From positions 186,001 to 250,000 of the forward strand of contig JABLXD010000001.1 in NCBI GenBank assembly GCA_013178285.1: a stretch of 64,000 bases of DNA, read 5' to 3'. Source of the stretch: Methanofastidiosum sp. (GTDB lineage: Archaea > Methanobacteriota_B > Thermococci > Methanofastidiosales > Methanofastidiosaceae). This document shows positions 61,010-64,000 of this stretch, in pieces (position 1 is the stretch's first letter; the number at the start of each line of letters is the position of its first letter). The translations under genes and the position numbers were made by a program. Under the pieces are notes generated by a model, which was not told the origin of the DNA, did no database searches, and saw only the letters and a list, made by a program, of their open reading frames with translations.

Positions 61010-61975
61010 TTAAATCCTCCTTGGCCTTCTTTTTACAACTGAAAGGAACTTATCTTGTGGCATCTCGGGTATTTGGTCAACGTTTTCATTTCCGTATATT
61101 TTCCATAGGTCTTTTGAATCCTTTATCTGTTTTTCAGCTGCAAGTTTTACTACTTCAAGATTCTCTTCAACAAGCTGTGGTGAACCAACTTTTCTTGTCT
61201 TTGAGATCTTGCTCATAGGTTCATCTACGATGTTTACAATTGTATCTCTAAAGGTACCAATTGTATCCTTTAATAGGTAGTCAACATCGCCGAGGATGTA
61301 TTTTGACCTTGCACCCATTGTTCTCCATATAAGGGCTCTGTCTGAAGCGTCAAATTCGTCTTTTCCTACTTCCTGCTGAATTACTTCTGGGCCAGTAAGT
61401 CCTATTCTCCCAAAGTCATTTGCTATTACAACGTCTGCACTTAAGCAGACGAATCCCTGGGCACCGTATGCACCTATTGTGCTACCGGTAATTGCAATGT
61501 AGGGTACTTTGTTTTGAAGTTCCCAAATAGTTTCCATTGATTCGGAGTGCATTAAAAGGCCAGCGTTTGCTTCGTGGAGTCTAACTCCTCCAGAGTCAAA
61601 AGAGACTATGCATATTGGCTTTCTGTCATCAGGTACTGTTCCGTATTTTTCCTTCATCTTTTCATATGTTCTTAGTGCAAGTTTCATTGTGTAGGCCATC
61701 TTAGCTCCGTTTACTTCACCAAGCGCCCCACCGACGAATTTTCCTTCTTGAGAGACTACAAATACTGGGTGTTTCTTTATTTTACCAACGCCAACAGTGA
61801 TTCCATCGTCAAATTCAACTGCCTCTCCGAGAACTAATAAATGTGGGCTTGTCATTTTGTCTCTTGGGCCAAGGAATTCCTTGAAAGTGCCTTTGTCTAC
61901 CATTCCGTAAGCTCTTTCCCTAGCTGTTGCTTGGTAAAAGCTCTTACCTTGAAGATCTTCCCAATTAATTTTCAT
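61010..61975 (-). CDS. Malonate decarboxylase carboxyltransferase subunit (MdcD/MadC type)
   Basis: 321 residues from the ATG at 61975, five bases after GGGTGA. SFYQATARERAYGMVDKGTF; SQEGKFVGGALGEVNGAKM; FDSGGVRLHEANAGLL; TGSTIGAYGAQGFVCLSAD are MdcD/MadC features with the oxyanion-hole glycines. Acts with MdcE/MadD on malonyl-ACP. Ten bases downstream of the ACP gene. Confidence 0.9.
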   Translation of the reverse strand: MKINWEDLQGKSFYQATARERAYGMVDKGTFKEFLGPRDKMTSPHLLVLGEAVEFDDGITVGVGKIKKHPVFVVSQEGKFVGGALGEVNGAKMAYTMKLALRTYEKMKEKYGTVPDDRKPICIVSFDSGGVRLHEANAGLLMHSESMETIWELQNKVPYIAITGSTIGAYGAQGFVCLSADVVIANDFGRIGLTGPEVIQQEVGKDEFDASDRALIWRTMGARSKYILGDVDYLLKDTIGTFRDTIVNIVDEPMSKISKTRKVGSPQLVEENLEVVKLAAEKQIKDSKDLWKIYGNENVDQIPEMPQDKFLSVVKRRPRRI

Positions 61976-61985
61976 AAAATCACCC

Positions 61986-62309
61986 TTATTGGAGTCCTCC
62001 TCCATTATCTACGGCCTGTTGGAGTCTTCTGATAACTACTGCTGGTGTAGCTGCGTTGTCATTTATGCTTACTTTGACCCCTGAGAGTCCAGTTTTATCG
62101 ATGAATTTCTTAACAACTGTTTCCCAGACGTCGTCAAATCCTACTACGGTAGTTAAAATGTGGAGTTTTATTTTTCCTTTTAGAGCATTTTCTTTTTCAA
62201 TCAAGACTTCAAGGTCTCCGCTGCCAACAACGCCAACGTGAGACCATTCTTCTATAATTGTTTTAGGGTTTTCAGGCTTAAATTCAAAATTTAGTTCAGT
62301 TAAAGCCAT
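61986..62309 (-). CDS. Malonate decarboxylase acyl carrier protein (MdcC/MadE)
   Basis: 107 residues. SHVGVVGSGDLEVLIEKEN contains Ser30, the likely attachment site of the phosphoribosyl-dephospho-CoA group, in the family's G-S-G-D-L-E-V context. Acetyl- and malonyl-groups are carried on it. Starts one base after the biotin carboxylase stop; order is alpha, biotin carboxylase, ACP. Confidence 0.9.
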   Translation of the reverse strand: MALTELNFEFKPENPKTIIEEWSHVGVVGSGDLEVLIEKENALKGKIKLHILTTVVGFDDVWETVVKKFIDKTGLSGVKVSINDNAATPAVVIRRLQQAVDNGGGLQ

Positions 62310-63671
62310 TTATTCCCCTCCGTTCTTTGACTTGTCCATATGTTTCTCTATGAAGTCGGTGTGGAAAACTCCTCCCCTGAATATCTGGTTTTTCATGACT
62401 TTTTTGTGGAATGGGATTGTTGTGTTAATACCCTCTACAATAAATTCATCAAGTGCTCTGTACATTCTGTCAATAGCTTCGTTTCTGTCTTCTCCCCATA
62501 CAATCAATTTTGCAATTAGAGAGTCGTAAAACGGTGGAATTTGGTATCCCTGGTAACATGCTGTGTCCACTCTGACAAAAGGCCCTCCAGGTAATATGAG
62601 TTTTTCAATGTCCCCTGGTGATGGAACGAATGTGTTTGGATCCTCTGCATTGATTCTGCATTCAATTGCATGTCCCATTAGTTTAACATCCTTCTGGGCA
62701 TATGGTAATTTCTCTCCGGCTGCAACCCTTATACCTGTTTTTACTATGTCTATATTTGAAATCATTTCAGTTACACAGTGCTCTACCTGAACCCTTGTAT
62801 TCATCTCCATGAAGTAGAAATCATTTTCTTTGTCGTTGAACAAAAATTCTACAGTTCCGGCACCTTCATATTGTGCAGCGAGTGCTGCCTTAACTGCGGC
62901 CTCTCCCATCTTCTTTCTAATTTCAGGAGATACTGCAGGTGATGGTCCTTCTTCAACAAGTTTCTGGTGTCTTCTTTGAATAGAACAGTCTCTTTCTCCA
63001 AGGTATATTGCATTACCGTACTGGTCAGCAATAATCTGAATTTCAACGTGCCTTGGCTGTTCTATATATTTTTCAATATAAACATCTGGATTTCCAAATG
63101 CAGCTTGGGCTTCGGCTTGACAAGATCTCAAGGCAGATTCTAATTCTTTCTCGGACTTGACAAGTCTCATTCCTTTTCCACCGCCGCCAGCTGAGGCTTT
63201 ACAGATGACGGGGCATCCAATCTTCTTAACTAGCTTATCGGCTTCTTCAATTGTTTTTATAATTCCATCAGAACCGGGTGTTACTGGTACACCACCTTTC
63301 TTCATGGTATCTTTAGCTGTTGCTTTGTCTCCCATTGCGTCTATTGATTCTGCACTGGGGCCTATGAATTTTATACCATTGGCTTTACAAAGCTTAGAAA
63401 ATCTAGAGTTTTCTGCAAGAAATCCGTAACCTGGGTGAATACCTTCTGCGCCCGTGACAATTGCAGCGTTAATAATATTCATCATGTTCAAGTAACTCTT
63501 AATTGATGGAGCAGGTCCAATATTAACTGCTTCATCAGCGAGTTTAACATGAAGTGCATCTTTATCAGCGTCAGAGTAAACAGCTACTGTTTTTATTCCC
63601 ATTTCCTTACATGCCCTGATTATCCTTACAGCAATTTCTCCTCTATTTGCAACAAGAACTTTCTTAAACAT
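62310..63671 (-). CDS. accC: Biotin carboxylase (AccC/PycA type)
   Basis: 453 residues from the ATG at 63671, six bases after [30 protein letters not shown]-grasp loop [58 protein letters not shown]-dependent carboxylation of biotin on a carrier protein. It lacks its own biotin domain, so it needs one of the carriers at 48794 or 50385. An unexpected member of a malonate decarboxylase operon, which normally runs decarboxylation without ATP. Confidence 0.95.
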   Translation of the reverse strand: MFKKVLVANRGEIAVRIIRACKEMGIKTVAVYSDADKDALHVKLADEAVNIGPAPSIKSYLNMMNIINAAIVTGAEGIHPGYGFLAENSRFSKLCKANGIKFIGPSAESIDAMGDKATAKDTMKKGGVPVTPGSDGIIKTIEEADKLVKKIGCPVICKASAGGGGKGMRLVKSEKELESALRSCQAEAQAAFGNPDVYIEKYIEQPRHVEIQIIADQYGNAIYLGERDCSIQRRHQKLVEEGPSPAVSPEIRKKMGEAAVKAALAAQYEGAGTVEFLFNDKENDFYFMEMNTRVQVEHCVTEMISNIDIVKTGIRVAAGEKLPYAQKDVKLMGHAIECRINAEDPNTFVPSPGDIEKLILPGGPFVRVDTACYQGYQIPPFYDSLIAKLIVWGEDRNEAIDRMYRALDEFIVEGINTTIPFHKKVMKNQIFRGGVFHTDFIEKHMDKSKNGGE

Positions 63672-63682
63672 ATTAATCCTCC

Positions 63683-64000
63683 TTACCAATTTCTAAATCT
63701 GACTGGTGGTTCGTACAAACCTCCAGACCATTCAACAAGTTCACTCATGCTCTTTGCAGCAAGTTTTGATCTTTTAGCATCATTAAATGATAGGTCTAAA
63801 TCTTCAGGAAGTGCAACAATTCCAGCTTTTCTTAATTTGTTAGTCTGCGAATCATCGGCTGCAAGTCCTAGTGGTGTGTATCCTGCTACGGCTTTGATTG
63901 CGTCCATTCTTTCCTTTAATGATTTACACTTGTGTATATATGCAATTCCTTCTTCTGTAACTATGTGTGTGATATCGTCACCGTAAATCATGATAGGGGG
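63683..64000 (-). CDS. Malonate decarboxylase alpha subunit (MdcA/MadA), C-terminal part
   Basis: The frame is open to the window edge, so only the last 106 residues are seen. [19 protein letters not shown], then [20 protein letters not shown] and [15 protein letters not shown] are MdcA C-terminal marks. The alpha subunit is an acetyl-S-ACP:malonate ACP-transferase that loads malonate and releases acetate. The stop is 11 bases before the biotin carboxylase start. Confidence 0.9.
   Translation of the reverse strand, partial: PPIMIYGDDITHIVTEEGIAYIHKCKSLKERMDAIKAVAGYTPLGLAADDSQTNKLRKAGIVALPEDLDLSFNDAKRSKLAAKSMSELVEWSGGLYEPPVRFRNW

Noticed and set aside
1-64000. CRISPR arrays, insertion sequences or rRNA genes.
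   Set aside because: No regularly spaced repeats, transposase motifs or rRNA-like stretches were seen on reading either strand.

Overview
The window is a gene-dense piece of an AT-rich archaeal chromosome. Archaeal markers are transcription factor B, RNA polymerase subunit Rpo7 with Spt4, ribosomal proteins S24e and S27ae, tRNA-splicing endonuclease, intron-containing tRNA-Met and tRNA-Trp, a digeranylgeranyl lipid reductase, type 2 isopentenyl diphosphate isomerase, archaeal SepF and a Cdc48/VAT ATPase. Start codons usually follow a GGTG- or GGAGG-type ribosome binding site by about 5 bases, which let me trim many starts. Malonate and propionate/methylmalonyl-type decarboxylase genes in an archaeon fit the published proposal, from memory, that WSA2 / 'Candidatus Methanofastidiosa' can use acetate, malonate and propionate as carbon sources. 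That assignment is an inference; no methanogenesis gene is in view.

Layout. 2-6350: the end of tldD, two secreted surface proteins, fni, and a double-thioredoxin/CcdA protein. 6472-12038: a five-gene oligopeptide ABC transporter operon. 12164-17936: an accessory region with a decayed hicA next to intact hicB, two paralogous secreted proteins, and four copies of a small secreted cysteine-containing protein family, each behind the same promoter and upstream element. 17937-21152: intron-containing tRNA-Met, then a very AT-rich restriction-modification island with one methyltransferase flanked by two different endonucleases, and a cysteine-peptidase-like protein. 21291-31996: small metabolic genes, two EamA transporters plus a decayed third copy, chagasin-like secreted proteins, radical SAM and Fe-S flavoproteins, a V4R protein and geranylgeranyl reductase. 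31993-45746: the information-processing core (ferredoxin, endA, rpo7-spt4-dephospho-CoA kinase-rps24e-rps27ae, sepF, zpr1, tfb, DUF460, trmJ-like, corA, cdc48).

46893-52731 holds a biotin-dependent, Na+-pump-type acyl-CoA decarboxylase/carboxylase operon: carboxyltransferase, OadG/MmdD-like subunit, biotin carrier, MmdB-like membrane subunit, second biotin carrier, a 45-residue epsilon-like protein, CoA-transferase, and an RraA-like protein with no normal start codon. 52754-55540: hisS and three tRNAs (Cys, Trp with a box C/D-like intron, Leu), a thioesterase and a third chagasin-like protein. 57344-64000: a minus-strand malonate decarboxylase operon (alpha subunit C-terminus, biotin carboxylase, acyl carrier protein, two carboxyltransferase subunits, ACP-acetate-ligase-like enzyme, MdcG, MdcB and a 39-residue membrane protein). 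The two operons plausibly cooperate: the malonate operon has a biotin carboxylase but no biotin carrier in view, while the plus-strand operon has two carriers, the membrane pump subunit and no biotin carboxylase.

The least explained items are the four-copy secreted peptide family with its shared promoter, the mixed biotin/malonate system, and the C-terminal tail shared by the chagasin-like proteins.
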